A stretch of 64,000 nucleotides of DNA from Trogon surrucura (lineage: Eukaryota > Chordata > Aves > Trogoniformes > Trogonidae), in the NCBI GenBank assembly GCA_020746105.1, contig CM036632.1, positions 5,022,001 through 5,086,000 of the forward strand, given 5' to 3'. Below the pieces are notes generated by a model. That model ran no database searches. It was not told the origin of the DNA and saw only the letters and a program-made list of their open reading frames with translations. The position numbers and the translations under genes are program-made. Of this stretch, positions 23,249-35,840 are shown one piece after another (within the stretch, counting starts at the first letter, position 1; the number at the start of each line of letters is the position of its first letter).

Positions 23249-26200
23249 AACAAAAAAGCAAAAGCAAAAAAACAAAACCAACACGTGCAGTCAGACTAAA
23301 CAATGTGCCAACTGCTGTGCCCCTGTGCTGTCCTTGTAGAACAATCCTGCTGTTCTGCCCAAAATCTAGTGCAGCCCCTTCTCTTTCTCCAGACCACCCC
23401 TCCAACCTGGTACCTGCTCACCGGAGTGGAAGCCCCTTTTGAGTTTAAGCCTTCGCCTTGTACCTGATGTGTGAGAGAGAGCAAACATGGGCAGGCAAGC
23501 AACTGAGAGCACCCAGGCAAGAAACCAGATCCACCTGCCTGGGCGCCAAATTGTTGGTGTAGCCTGTCAGAAAAAGTTGGTGAATACCTTCTGCCCCCTT
23601 TTTTTTTCCCCTTCTGTTCCCCAGAGGGGCTCGGTGAAAGGTGGTGGTAGATCTTCTTCACTTCTGCAGTGGGATCAGCAGTCTGTCAAACACTGAAGAA
23701 GCGGAGGCTCAGTGCCTGTGACTAGTGCACAAGGAGAGAATGCCGAGGCGATGCATAATGCAACATTTTGGTGGGAGCCCTCTGGCCTGGTGCCCTGTGT
23801 GAGGGAGGAGGGAAAGTCCTTGCCTCGTGGTATCACTGCATATCCACTGTAACGTGGGAGCCTGGGGCCCTCCTGCAACAATTCATTCCACTATCCTCGT
23901 TAACTTTTTTAAAAATCTGTTAAGAAAATGCCTTTTTCTTCCCCACTATATCTAGCACGTGAATTCTTAAGGAGAAGCGGATGATCCCAGCACCAGTCAA
24001 CTGCTGTGTCCGTTGCTCTGAACCTGACCTCTCTGCTCCATCAGGGAAGCCCAGGTACTTGCAGTTGGCATTCTGGGTGCTGCCCTTCCAAGGCTGACAC
24101 ACAGATCAAACAGTAGCCAGCCACTCACTAGGTGCCAAATTTTTTCCAGGAAAATACTTGGAAGACTTCAGCAAGGGTATTTTTGCACTAAAGGGTTTCA
24201 ACTGTCTGATGCTAGATCCTGTGGGACAGTCAGCTTGCAAAAGCAAGAGAGACTGGAAGCACCAATGGATTAATAGCAAATGCAAGTTCTCCCTACAGGA
24301 GTGACCTTTGAATTCTGCTGAACTTTTTAATTTCTTTTTTTAACAAACAAAAAAAAATCATTGTAATTTACAGCACAGGGTTGCTGAACTGGCATTGAAG
24401 GAGGTTTTTGGAGCCTCAGTCCTAACACACTCATCAGTATATCCTCTTCTGTGTTCCCGAGTCAGAAACCCAAATGACATCTGGAGACCATTGTGACTGT
24501 CAGAACAGGTTTTTATTTTGTTTCATTTTGTTTTTCAAGGCACATTGCTAACCACTATCTGACCATATTAAGGCACATGCAAGGCATTTTGCTAGACATG
24601 AGGCAGAACAAAGCTTGCCAAGGGGCAACTGGGTGCCTGCAAAGGGCAACATCCTCCATTGGTGCTGTACTTTCCACTGAAGAGCAGTGCTCCAAAGGGC
24701 ACTGCCAGCTTCCTACTGGAAGAGGAGACTGCCTCTTGGGAGGTACTGTCAAGTACTACCCTTTCAGTAGGGTGACTATAATGTTCTTTTTTTGTCTTTT
24801 TACCTCTGAGCAGGGGCATCTTAGTGTAGCTGCTGAGCATTGTATTAAGTAACTGGCAGAGGAAATGAAGTGGAAAACGTCTCTCAAACTGGAATTGAAC
24901 CGTTGGCAGAGGCAGTTAGTCTTCACCTCGATGTTCAGACTCTGTGTCTGTTTACCCTACGTTTGCTGTACGGGGCACAGAATCTACCAATCTGCCTTTA
25001 CTCAAGTCAGTTGCCTTCTTGCAGTGAGGTAGGAACTGCTCCTAGCAGGTAGCGAACTAGGATGGTGGTATCTGCTGTAAAACGGTACCAGCTCTGTTGA
25101 AGAGCAAGCTTTGAGACTCCTCTTGAGATAGAAACCACTAATAGACTGCAAAAGCTGTAGGCCAGGTATTACCATTCTAAGAAGTGAGGGAGACGGGGAG
25201 GAGGCACCACCATGCAGACAGGAAGAGAAGATTTTGGAGAAAACTTCACACTTCACCATGGATCTCTGGAAGCAGGATTTTCTTGCTCAGGACTGAGTAT
25301 GCCCTTTCAGACATGTTTGATGGGCTTCACACTGAAACATACCTCTGCGTTATCAAATAAACAAGGGCAGGGAAACGTAGTCACAGGTGGTATGGAGGTG
25401 ACTGTGGCTCATGAGCACCAGGTTTTCCACCTTGTTTTACAGCCTACCAGGAGACCCGGGTGTGCAAGCACGTGACATGGTTAGCTTGCAGGGCCCGAAG
25501 CACGCAACTGCTGTCTGAGGGGAACTGAACCGTCCCCTTGCTTTGAAGACAGAAGCAAGAGCCATATAATCCTTAATAAGACTGAGCTGTTCTACTGTCA
25601 TCTCTCCTTGCAAGGATGTGCTCTGATTGCTACTCACGCTATCGGTTTTAAGGGAACTGCTCTAACATCTGTGGCCCAATCCTACTCGCTGAAGGCAAGT
25701 GTTTTGAAGGCTGGAGGGTGTGGGGAACCCTGCAAAAAGAAATGCTTCTGTATCTTGATTTTTTTCTGTATACAGAATGCATCCAAAACATGTGTGTGAC
25801 TGCACTTTGGGTTGGATCTACATTGTCACGGTGGTATTGTCTGTGCCAGCAGGGCTAACGGGGGAGCGGAGCCTACGCCTTTTTGTTTGCAGCATCTAAT
25901 GGAGCAGCCACCGTGACCTGCTTCCTTCCAGGGTTTGGCATAGCCACTCCCAACACCCAGAACAACTTCTGACAGTGTTTGGGACTTGCAGCAAGGCACA
26001 GATGTGGAGGTATGTGCTCTGTGACTTCAGAATATAACTGGAAAGAATGTTACGGATATAACATTTTGCTCTCTGGAGGCCAGCATAACGTGACTGCAGT
26101 GTGAGCTGTGCACCTTTGTCCAGCCAACACTTCCTTTACTTGACATGGATATTGCACTTTTGTAAAGCATCCTGGAACTCTGCTGCCCCGCTGCATGCTG

Positions 26201-26953
26201 TGCAGAGCGCTGGATAGGAAACACAGACAAATGGGTTTCTTTTCGTTTATTATTATTACTTCTTTCTTTTTATCGTTATTATTATTTTTTACTGGAACCT
26301 TGAGCAACAGGGTGGCATTTCTGCAGGCTGGTCTGAACAGATCTGCTGAAGAACAGATGGCCTTTGCCTATTCTTATGGCTGCGACATAATCGGTCTCAT
26401 CCATATGGTCACATTTTGTCTGAGGAGTGGACTTCCAAAAGCCAAGATCTCCCAGACTCTGTGCCTCCCTCTTGGGTGAACAGCAGGTGCTATCTGGCGA
26501 AGACTCATCTGTTCTAGATGGCATTCATGGTTGAGGGAGTCCAAACTCTTCAAGCTGTAGGAGGTAAAGCTGTAGAGACTTTTCTCTCTCTTCCATTGTC
26601 TCTCTCCGTTTTTAATGTGACAAAATGCCAAGGCCATATCACTTAGTGTGTCCCAGCTGACCTTACTGGAACATTATTCGTGTTACTGGTTGCTAGCAAA
26701 AGGGTCCAGAATTCAGGGGAGGTGAGATTGGCCTCTGGACACCTCACTGACTGCAAAATGGAAGGCAGCTTGTCCGGTTGAAGGTGACTGCATCAGTGAA
26801 GATACTTCATGTTACTTTTTTCAGAAGCACAAATGTGGTCGTTGGCTTGTCTGGTTGGCTTGGTTTATTTCCACTGCATCATCATGAGTGAATGACACTT
26901 TCTTTTGGAACTGAGAACTCTTCCAAGCACACAAACATCTCCACAATGTGAAA

Positions 26954-26961
26954 TGTAAATA
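26954..26961 (+). promoter_or_regulatory. Pumilio response element in TTYH3 3' UTR
   Basis: TGTAAATA on the sense strand matches the UGUANAUA consensus of Pumilio proteins. A lone 8-mer can occur by chance. Confidence 0.4.
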
Positions 26962-27092
26962 GCATGTTGGACTCTTGTGTCCAGTGTTCAAGACTGCATT
27001 GTAATTGTAAAGGAAATCGAATCAAGACTTGGCTGTGAATTTCTTGTGCTGTCTTGGGAATATAACTGTAGTGTTTGTATCCTGTATGTATT

Positions 27093-27098
27093 ATTAAA
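27093..27098 (+). promoter_or_regulatory. Candidate proximal poly(A) signal (ATTAAA), TTYH3
   Basis: ATTAAA is followed by a T-rich stretch and TGTGCTG, and preceded by text typical of a 3' UTR end. This is a possible alternative end of the message. Confidence 0.4.
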
Positions 27099-27761
27099 CT
27101 GAGTTCATTTTATGTGCTGATAAAAGGGTTCAAGCTAAGATTTTTAGCGTGCATCCATGTATCCAAATGTGAAGGATGGAGTGCTCCCTTCCCCTTCTGT
27201 CCTTTTTAAGTTTTCTCCATTTGATAGGTGTTAATTTTCCGTGTACAGTCATCTCAGCCAAGATGCAAGGATGTGCATTTGAGTGCTTTGAGGGGGACAC
27301 AGCGCATGGGGGTTTGGAAGTGATCCTAAGTTAGGATTTCCATAGCAGTTGCCTGAAAATACATGAAAAGTTTGGCCTTTCTGAGAGTAAACCGTTTCTC
27401 AGGGGGCAGCCTAGCCATCGCTCATGAGAGCTTTGGGTGCTGCAGGTCGATAGCAGATAGGAGCAGGTGGATACCTCTAGGAGCAAGGTAGGGGTACCTG
27501 CATGGACAAGCCTATGCTTCACTTCTGGTCCCACTTTCTCATCCTTCTAGCAGTGACTGAAGTTCCATACTGAGCCCTTTGAAGAAGAGAAAAGTGTCTT
27601 GGCTTGTTGATTCTAGCCACCCCACCTGACTGAGGAGTGTAGATGAGGTGGGTGGGTTTTCCTTTAGCTAGGGAGAGGAGCTGTCTTTGAAGTACTTCCT
27701 ACCTGGGGATCAAGGAGAAGCCAGAGTCTTCCCCAACTCAACAAGTCTGTTAGTGTAATTC

Positions 27762-27767
27762 AATAAA
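27762..27767 (+). promoter_or_regulatory. Candidate internal poly(A) signal (AATAAA), TTYH3
   Basis: Canonical hexamer, followed closely by a TG-rich stretch (CTTTGGGTGGG). Use is unproven. Confidence 0.35.
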
Positions 27768-28882
27768 CATCTTTGGGTGGGAGGGGAAGAGCCCCCCAGG
27801 GAGATACCAAGGAGTAGATCTAATGCCTTGAGAGGAGAGACCTGACAAGGCTTAATGTGTACCTTTAATCAGGTGGCTTCTTTCATCCCAGCCTACTCCC
27901 CTTCTCTAGAAGTTATTTGTGTGCATACTGTGGATTGCTCCCCTAGTCATTCCAGGAGGCCCAGCAGAAGCGTAGGATGTTTAGGTAGCAGTTCCTAGGG
28001 GGCGAGCAAGTGATCGGTGCTTTTGGCGGGGAGTGGGATCCTCTGCCGAGCCGTGATGGTGAGCGTGTTGCCCAGCTGGGAGAGAAAAGGGATGGGTTAC
28101 TAGTGGCCTGGAGCTCCCGGGTGCTCACCCAGCCCCTGTGGCTGCACGCATGAACAAAGTGGAACATAAATTGATAAACAACCAGAAAGTTCAAAATACT
28201 CCTTTCCTAACAAGGATAACTGTAGCATGAAGCTCTTAGGTGCTCTGCAGATTTGATACCGCATCGCTCCTCACTATGCAATTCCCAACTCCTTCATTCC
28301 TCTTCCTACCCTCATCTCCTGCCGAGACTCCTGCGGTGGCCTCTGCCCAGGAGACCCCCGAAGTCCCAGAAAGGCTTCATGTCTTTCATCGTCCTCTGCA
28401 TTGGATCCAGCTGCCCAGCCGTCATGTCGCGTGCCTCAGATCCCTTGTTAACGGGAGGCCCCGTGAGTTTTATTCACATCATTCAGAAGGAAGTTTATTT
28501 TCTTGGACACTGTGCACAGAAACCTAATGGTGAACATGTACCTGGCCTTTTTGTAACTTTTCTGTTTTTTCTTCTTAACCATAATGGTTGTATATCATAC
28601 CACTTTATATACATATATAATATATAAATATATATAATTTTTTTTAAAACTTTGGACCTGCTAGTTTCTTTCAAGTGTTCCTGCACTTACCCAAAAATGT
28701 TTTTAAATCGTGAGGATTAAAGAGGATTGAGCCCATTTTTGTATCTTTACTTTTAATTCTGTAGTTCTATTGATTGTAATGTAGCTATTTTTTACTGTAA
28801 CTTTTTGGTTTGCAAATACTAAACAAAAAAACCTAAATGTAATTTCTGTGGTTTCTATTCAGCTTGGGTTTCATGTTTTAAA

Positions 28883-28888
28883 AATAAA
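28883..28888 (+). promoter_or_regulatory. Distal poly(A) signal (AATAAA), TTYH3
   Basis: AATAAA sits at the end of an AT-rich 3' UTR-like block. A T-rich downstream element lies about 45-60 nt further on. It is the best candidate for the main end of the transcript. Confidence 0.65.
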
Positions 28889-31800
28889 CGATTTAAAACC
28901 ACTCTTCTTATTCACTGATTTTCTCTCTTGCTTTTTTTTTTTTTTGTCCTTGTTCATAAACCTGTCTGAATTTTTGCTAAATTTCATACACTGTGCTAGA
29001 TCCATGGAGTGAGGATGGGTAATAGAGCTTTACCGTCTAATAGCTGGTAGAGGGCGGAAGGAATAGGAACACGAGATCGGATTTATTAGTGTCAGCCCTG
29101 CCGCGTGCGGTGAAGTGTGCGCAGGTGCTGTCAGGGCTGCTTCCCTCCTTTGCCTATAGGTCTCTGTCTGCTGATCGTAGACTTTGGGATTTCTGATCTG
29201 ATTTGAAGACTGGGCTTTTAAAATTGGACTGGACAGCTTCAAAAGAACCTCTGAAGGAAAATGATTGACGTGGACATTTCCTCTAGGGGAAGCTGCACTA
29301 ATCCTGCTTTAGAAACAAGGTGGCTTGTGCCTCTCCTGAGGGCGCTGCAGCCAGAGGCTGGGAGTGCCAAGTTTGGCAGGGGGGAATCTGGATGTGGACA
29401 TGGAGCTGGGCCAGTCCCTGCTGTGTCCTCATACTGGGGACCTCAGCTGGAGAAGATGCTGGAGCAGCTGAGAGATGTGGGCATCAGGCTGTGGAGATGT
29501 CCGCCCTTAACTTGTTGCATGTTATGTCCTGCCCCTTCTTGCCACTGGAGCAGCAGTGAATGTGAGATGTTCATTTTCGTCAACAGACGTACAAGAAGTG
29601 CGGAAAAATGATGTGTGTGGGGGTACACTGCCAGCTCAGCCGCTGCGAAGGCATCTCTTCGGGAGTTGGTGAAACAAATGTACGTGCCTTTGGTAGCATC
29701 ACGCGGGGAGCTGCGGGAGCCGGTGCGGCTCAGCGTGGGCTTGTCTTTGAGCTCTGCTCCAGGCTATCATGGGTTTCTTTTTAGTTCTTCATTTGTACTC
29801 TTCTCTGATCGCAGGCCCACTCTGCCACATCTCTATCAAATAGTGAACTAAAACCTTTACCTTCCTGTAATTCCCTTGATCTGTTCTCCGCCTGATCCTG
29901 CCAGTCAAATCTAGGGATTGGTCTGTCTCCGTCCTGTTCTTTTCTTGCCCTGACCTCAGCCCATCCCTTACCTGCTGTGGGTGTTTGGGAAACTCCCCAC
30001 CACCAAACTGCAGTAAAGCCAAACAGCATCTTCTGCCACCAGATGTGTCTGGGCCTGAACTTGGCCCCTAGGGTGGGGACTGGAGGGAGTGGAGCAGCTC
30101 CTCGTGCAGGAGCGTGTGGGTCTTTTGGGGGAAGAGGAAACAACTGTGGGGTGGGAAGGGGCACAGAAAAGCCTCTTGGCAGGGTTTGGAGACAGCAGAT
30201 AGCTCCAGAAGTGCTGATTACTCTTGATCTGACTGCAGGTTAAAGCAGAAAGCTCCCAAACTATCAGGTGATGCTGTTAAGGACTAGGCTGACAGTCCTG
30301 AATGTCACCACTAAGTGGCAGAGCCAGTTTGAAGGTCACTGAGAGGGGACCACATCCTGCAGTGCTGCGACCTGAGCTGGGCTCCCGGGCACCCTCCTCG
30401 GTGCTGCTGGTCCTGCCCCTCCCTCCCCATGGGACTGTGTGTGCACAGGTATGTGCTGTTTTCTTGGAAGGACAGACTGGGCTAAGCAAACAATTAACTC
30501 TGTTAATGCTAATCTTTTTTTAGCACTATGTGTGTTTGTCTGGCTGAAACCCACACCCATGCTCTCAAGTCCTGCCCATCAGTACAGTGCAGACCCACTT
30601 CTTGCTGTGCCTTTCACCCTCATGGCTGTGAATCTCAACAGACACCACTTTTTCCTTCCTCTGCTAATAATTTACATACTTGCCTCCTCTTTCTTTCCAC
30701 CTAAAGGACGAACCCACGTCTTCCATCTTCATCCTGATCTGAGATGATTAAACCTGCTCTCTGGTTCAAAGAGCCTGGGCAGCAGTCAAGGGTCTGATGG
30801 CATGGAGGAAAATAAAACCCCCACCAGAGTCAGTACGTAAATATTTTACCAGGTTCATGGAATCCCACCAGGAGTAGCAACATGCAAAAGCCACCTGCCT
30901 GGTGACCTTTCCCAGTGCCTTCCAGCCAGCCATCCCCAGCAGCCACAGGCTTTGCTCAGCCAGCTGCACCACTCCCCATCCCACCAGGAACAGGGCAGGG
31001 CTCTCCTGAGCTGGGAGAAAACAGAGGGGAGGGTGAAGTATGTGTTTGAATAAACCTTGCCTTCTGATCAGCCTTCAGTAGTGGTCCGTTAGATCTCGCT
31101 CCCCAAAGATAAGGTAGGGAGGGATGCCCCAGGGAGATGCTTTTATTTGTTCCTGTGGTGTGCTGAGCTGTGCTAACAGGGGCGTTGCCTCCCAGAGCTG
31201 TTGGTGGGGTGGCAACTGGAAAACCAGCAGGCAGTGCTGGTGGCTGGGACACAGATACTGGCTGCATGCCCACGCCTCCTGTCACCTCTTGGCGTGGGAA
31301 ATGGCCTGTGCTACAGGTGATGTTTTCTGCTCAACTCTGCATGCGTCTGCTGCTCATGCTGAAGCTCTCCTGCAGGAGCGTCCAGCTGGGACTCTGACTC
31401 CCCTTGTGTCTGGGAAGGTAGCAGGCAGCTGAAATTGCACCTCATCTTCTCTAACCCCTTCTGAAGCAGCCTCGTCTCCAAGGAATGACCCTGTCTCTCC
31501 ATCACACTCTGCCAGACCACCTCAGCTTTCAGGAGGTTGTGACCTCTCCTTGCACTGCGAGGGAGAACCGGACTGAGAGCTGAGTGTCCGCTGGCCCATC
31601 AGCTGGAGAGAAAAGCCTGAACAGGGAGACTCCAGTCTGACCGCATGGGGATGCTGATGTCCTGCTCTTGGCAGGCGGAAGGGTTTGCAAGCAGAGGCAG
31701 GCACACGAGGGGTGAGGAGAGAGATGCTCTATCCCACAGAGCTCGCAAGGGCTTCTCAGCATCCAATATTTGTAGCGCAGGCTGGACCAGCTTGATGGGT

Positions 31801-31902
31801 CACAGCATCATGGTATAGAGGGATGTGACCACGTGGCACATTTGCCATCAGCCTTCACCTGCTCAGGTGGCCAGGCAGGGGAGGAGGGTGGCCTGGCTGT
31901 GG

Positions 31903-31958
31903 CCACCTCGAGTCACAGTTCCGACCACCTCAAGTCACGGGTCCAGCCACCTCAGTGG
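31903..31958. repeat. Imperfect tandem repeat, 22-nt period
   Basis: CCACCTC begins at 31903, 31925 and 31947. The first two units share CCACCTC(G/A)AGTCAC; the third is partial. Confidence 0.75.
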
Positions 31959-32396
31959 AGCAGGCGGACACGCTGCTGTGCCGCTGCACTGTGGAGAGGG
32001 GATGGGTGATGGCAGCAGCAGGACTTTCCTTTCTGCAGCTGGTGTCTCTGGTGTCACAGGATTGACCACAGAGGCATTTTCCTTGGCTCTGCAGGCAGGA
32101 CGGTCTTTGCCTGGAGCAGGCGACATTTCTCACGAAATTTCTCAGTGAAAATCGCTGCTCTGGGATTTTCAATCCCTCCCCAGGCTGTGGAGGGGAGTGG
32201 GAGGAAGCCAGCTCCCTTCTCGCTGCGAGGTGTTGCAGATGCTGGTGTTGGAGCCCTTTCTCCCACCCGTTTCCTCTTCCCACCATCAGAGCACCATGGG
32301 ACCTGGCGCTTGCACCCCATAAATCACTTGGTCACTCATGATCCGTTCCAAATGCAGCGGATGGGCTGCTTGGGCAGGGAGCCAGCATGCTTCACG

Positions 32397-32416
32397 CCCC
32401 CCCCCCCCCCCCCCCC
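32397..32416. repeat. Poly-C homopolymer, 20 nt
   Basis: An uninterrupted run of 20 C. Its true length is likely to be uncertain in any assembly. Confidence 0.9.
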
Positions 32417-35400
32417 AAAGGGTTTCCTAGCACAGCAGCCCATCTTTTGTCCCCCTAAATGAGGAGGGGGGACTCCTTGGGCTGGTGTGGACATGGTCAG
32501 AACATCACTCGACACTGACCACTGTGGTGCCACTGCTTTGCTGTGTGGTGTCGCTGCAGCTTTCTGTCCTCTCCCCTCATCAGGGACAGGCACAAACCTG
32601 CCACTGTCCCCGCAGTGAAGCTACATCGGTCTGGGGAGGGGTGGAGGGGGACATATCCACTGAGGAGGAGGAGGGAGGGGTTGGGAGCAGCACTGTACAG
32701 TGGTGCCATAGCTTCACGGATCTCGTCCAGCAGCACCGTGGGAAGTGTTTCCAGCTGCTTTTAAGATGCTTGGTTCATCTGCTCCCCTCTTGACTTGCCA
32801 AATGGTTACGGGAGCAGAGTTGGCCCCGCTGGGTGGCTGAGGCAAACCAGAAGCAGCGGGTGCTGGGAGCTCTGGCAGGGCGGGAACTGGTTCTGATAGA
32901 TTCAAGGCTGGTCTTAAAAGTCAAGAGGAAGAAAATAAACTTTGGAGGTCTTGGGGGGGCTATTTCTTTTAACCACCTGCAGGTGATGCAGGGGTGGGAA
33001 AAAATAAAGGGAATGTGGGCCATAGCTGAGAGCTGCTTTTTCTGGGGCAGGTGGCGCTGCCCTGCACACCCCCACATTGACTCTCGGCTGTTCTGCAGCC
33101 ATCACTCTCTGCCACAGTGCTTTGCACCCCCTTGCTCTAAGACAGACAATGCCAGTGAGGGCGTTAGTGGCCTCCAGCTGCACAGAGGTGCTGGGGTGCA
33201 GCCCGTCCTCCCCCGGGGGGGCCCAGAGCTCTCCTGTCCCAGTACTGGGACAAGCAACTCCCAAAGCTGCAGCTGGAGCATTGTACACGTTGCTCAGGCC
33301 CTGTGATTCAGCTGCTTTTATGTTCTTTTCCCACAAATATTCCAGTTTGCTGGGCCAGAGCGGCTGGATGTGGCCCTTGGAGCTGATTTGCAAAAGTTTT
33401 ATCATCTCCCGACATCCCCTCCTGCCCCAAATCTCAAGTATTTCTCGCTGTCGTTGGTGCCAGGATGGGTTCTGCACACACACAGAGCTCCTTGGTGAGA
33501 AGACCCCTTGCCACGACGCTCCTGCGCCACAGCCGAGCTGGGAACACAGTGATTCACATGGATGTCCAAGCTACCAAGTGACCCAAATGCAAATTAAAAC
33601 CAAACAAGGAAAAGGAGGTGGGGGAGCAACAAAAAGGACTAAAACGGGGTGTTGCTCTCTATCCTCGATGCTGCAACTACCCAGGGACTGGGAAAGCCTT
33701 TGGCTGGACACTGCCCTGGAGCATCCCTTGGGCATGAGGGTGTCAACAGCAGCGTGTCCCCACCAGCCTGACGCCACACACCAGCAACTCTCCAAAAGGT
33801 GCAGCTGCCTTATCGGCTGCCGCGAGCTGGCGAGAGTAAACAGGATGTCCCACAACAGCGCCGGGGCGCAGATGAAAGCAGGCTGGCCTGAGGAGCCCGC
33901 CAAGTATGCGAGAGCAGCAGGCTTTGCTTTTGTTTTCCTTTTGTTTATTAATGCATGTATTTATTTACTTTTTGGCTCATGAGCAGGGAGGGAGGAGGGA
34001 GAGGCTGGGAGCCTGGTGCGGGACAAACCGGAGGGCTGGTGTGCTGCCTGCTCCCATTCCTGATGGAGTGTTTTGTGGGTATTTTATTCTATTTATTTAT
34101 TTAATTTTATATTTTTTAAGCTTCCTCCATGTGCTGCATCACGCCCCCAGCCTTTACCCTTGCTAAGGGCTCCTGCTGCTTGCAGCAGCACCCCAGCCCT
34201 ATGCCTCAGTCGCCCAGTTGCCTCGATGGGTGCTTAAAAGATTTAGGCTGGTTTTGTAGGGAACAGCCCCCCGCCCCTGCGCCCAGCACTAGATGGGTGC
34301 TGCCCGATCCTGACTGCATCTCCCCATCCCTGGTGGGGGAGCTGAGGGAGGGCAGAAGGTGTGACGGCATCGCTGCCAGGAAGTGCCCACGCTGCTGAAA
34401 CCACGGCCCCGTCAGCAATAGGAAAATCCGCGGGCGAGCGACGGGTGGCACAGCTTCCTGTGCCTCACGCAGTTCCCCTTCACTGACCCCATGCCAGGGC
34501 GGGCGGGAACAGGAGGCACCAAATCTTGCACCCACCACATGGGCCCAGCCCTGACCCCTAAGTGTGGTGGGATGGTAGCTCTGCAGGGCTTCTGCCAACC
34601 TTGTCCTTTTTTTTCCATGAAGCTTTTTGGGTACCTGTGGTTTTTCTTCTGGGGGGGGGGGCAGAGGCTGGGTCAGTGTGATGCTCAGTTCCCCAGGGCA
34701 GGATCCAGAGCCTCCCCCTCTGCCTGCACCAGCCCCAGGGCTGCAGAGTTTGGGGGCCGTCTGAAGCATGAGCGGGTGTTGGGAGGAGGAGGGGGTGATG
34801 CGTTAGCACACGCCAACTTCCTGCTAAGCTGTATTTTTAGCAAGGCCAACCCCTGATAACCCAGAGATTCAAGCAAAACTGTGAAGTAAGCGTGCCTTGC
34901 AAAGAAATGGGTATGGAGGAGGGCGGGGGGGGACGAGAGGCTGGTGCAGGTGGAAGCTGGTACCAGCACAGCACAAACAAGACTGGTTTTAGGAAGGGAG
35001 GTGGCAGATCTTACGCTGCTGCCCCAGCCCATGAAAGTTGGGGCTTGTTACCAGCAGGCGTGTGCTCAGTGTCGGCTGAAACGGTGACAGAGAGGGCAAA
35101 GAGTGGGTTTGGCTCCCCACAGCCCCCAACCTTCCCACGCACACGCCTGCCTGCGGGCTGTTAACAGCACCCTGCTAACAACCGGCTCTCACCTCGTCTG
35201 CTGCCTCTGCTCCCACCCCAGAGCCTGGGAAAAACCAGCCCTGAGGTGCCAAAGCCTTTTGGGGAGGGGAGCAAGGAGAGGACCCTCACACCCTCGGGCT
35301 GCAAATGGCTGGTGGATCCCAGTACCCGTGGGAAAAAGAGAGGGATGCAGGCTCAACCCCTCCTCGGTGCATGGCTGAGGTGATAACATCCGCGGGGGAA

Positions 35401-35480
35401 CGAGGGGTGGCCAGCACAGCTCATCCATAAAGAGACACCGGAGCCCAGGACCAGGTGACTGTGGTCAGCAAAAAAGCTGC

Positions 35481-35486
35481 TTTATT
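35481..35486 (-). promoter_or_regulatory. LFNG poly(A) signal (AATAAA)
   Basis: TTTATT on the plus strand, read as AATAAA on the minus strand, follows the 3' UTR at the expected place. No better hexamer was found between the stop codon and this point. Confidence 0.7.
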
Positions 35487-35531
35487 GGTGACGGCTCCCA
35501 CGGGAACCCCGTGGCAGCGATCGGGTTCAAG

Positions 35532-35539
35532 TCCCTGAG
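35532..35539 (-). promoter_or_regulatory. miR-125a/b 8-mer target site in LFNG 3' UTR
   Basis: On the minus strand this reads CTCAGGGA, the full 8-mer complement of the miR-125 5' end (UCCCUGAG). Control of Lfng by miR-125a-5p in chick segmentation is, as I recall, published. The site lies about 50 nt upstream of the poly(A) signal, an exposed position. Confidence 0.75.
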
Positions 35540-35814
35540 AACACACTGTCCATGCTGGTTCCCCATCCCACATCTATAGCTTTAAACACATCCTAGTTAC
35601 AAAAAGCACAGAGTGACATTCCAGATACTGGAACATATAAATTAAGTGATAGTTACAAGACATCGCAAATTTCTTTTTCTTTCTTAAACAGATTATCAAA
35701 GGTTGGGGATTATTTTTTTTTTTCTGATCCACAGAAAATGTATAAAAAACATTTTAAAATCTACATATTTCTCAATGTGGTTTTTTTCTTAAAAAAAAAA
35801 GGCACAGTAAAAAA

Positions 35815-35821
35815 AATACTG
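35815..35821 (-). promoter_or_regulatory. Possible miR-200b/c/429 seed match
   Basis: The minus strand reads CAGTATT, complementary to the AAUACUG seed. It is a 7-mer match inside the AT-rich UTR block and could be chance. Confidence 0.3.
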
Positions 35822-35832
35822 GCGCAATAACA

Positions 35833-35840
35833 TATTTACA
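35833..35840 (-). promoter_or_regulatory. Pumilio response element in LFNG 3' UTR
   Basis: The minus strand reads TGTAAATA, an exact UGUANAUA match, within the AT-rich distal UTR. It could promote mRNA decay or translational repression if bound. Confidence 0.45.

Larger units (their letters stand above)
23249..28905 (+). other. TTYH3: TTYH3 3' untranslated region
   Basis: The stretch after the stop has no further exon. From about 26.2 kb on it becomes AT-rich with typical 3' UTR texture, including TTA runs (26247-26290), a TA-rich tract (28600-28640) and a Pumilio-type site (26954-26961). The far end is set by AATAAA at 28883-28888 followed by a T-rich element at 28930-28950. Nearer signals (AATAAA at 25356, ATTAAA at 27093, AATAAA at 27762) could give shorter messages. 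The exact end is inferred. Confidence 0.7.
28906..35460. other. Intergenic region between converging TTYH3 and LFNG
   Basis: No exon or RNA gene is recognised. Contents are a 20-nt poly-C run (32397-32416), a three-copy 22-nt imperfect tandem repeat (31903-31958), AT-rich tracts at 33940-33975 and 34080-34125, and two stretches (33800-33975 and 34795-34910) that could be conserved non-coding DNA. A 301-codon open frame at 33077-33982 is judged spurious. Confidence 0.75.

Noticed and set aside
33077-33982. Longest plus-strand open frame outside known exons, 301 codons
   Set aside because: No recognisable domain, odd low-complexity composition, no splice or promoter context, and long overlapping open frames on the other strand. 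GC-rich DNA yields such frames by chance.
35524-35536. GGGTTCAAGTCCC, similar to a tRNA B box
   Set aside because: No A box or cloverleaf can be formed around it, and it lies within the LFNG 3' UTR.
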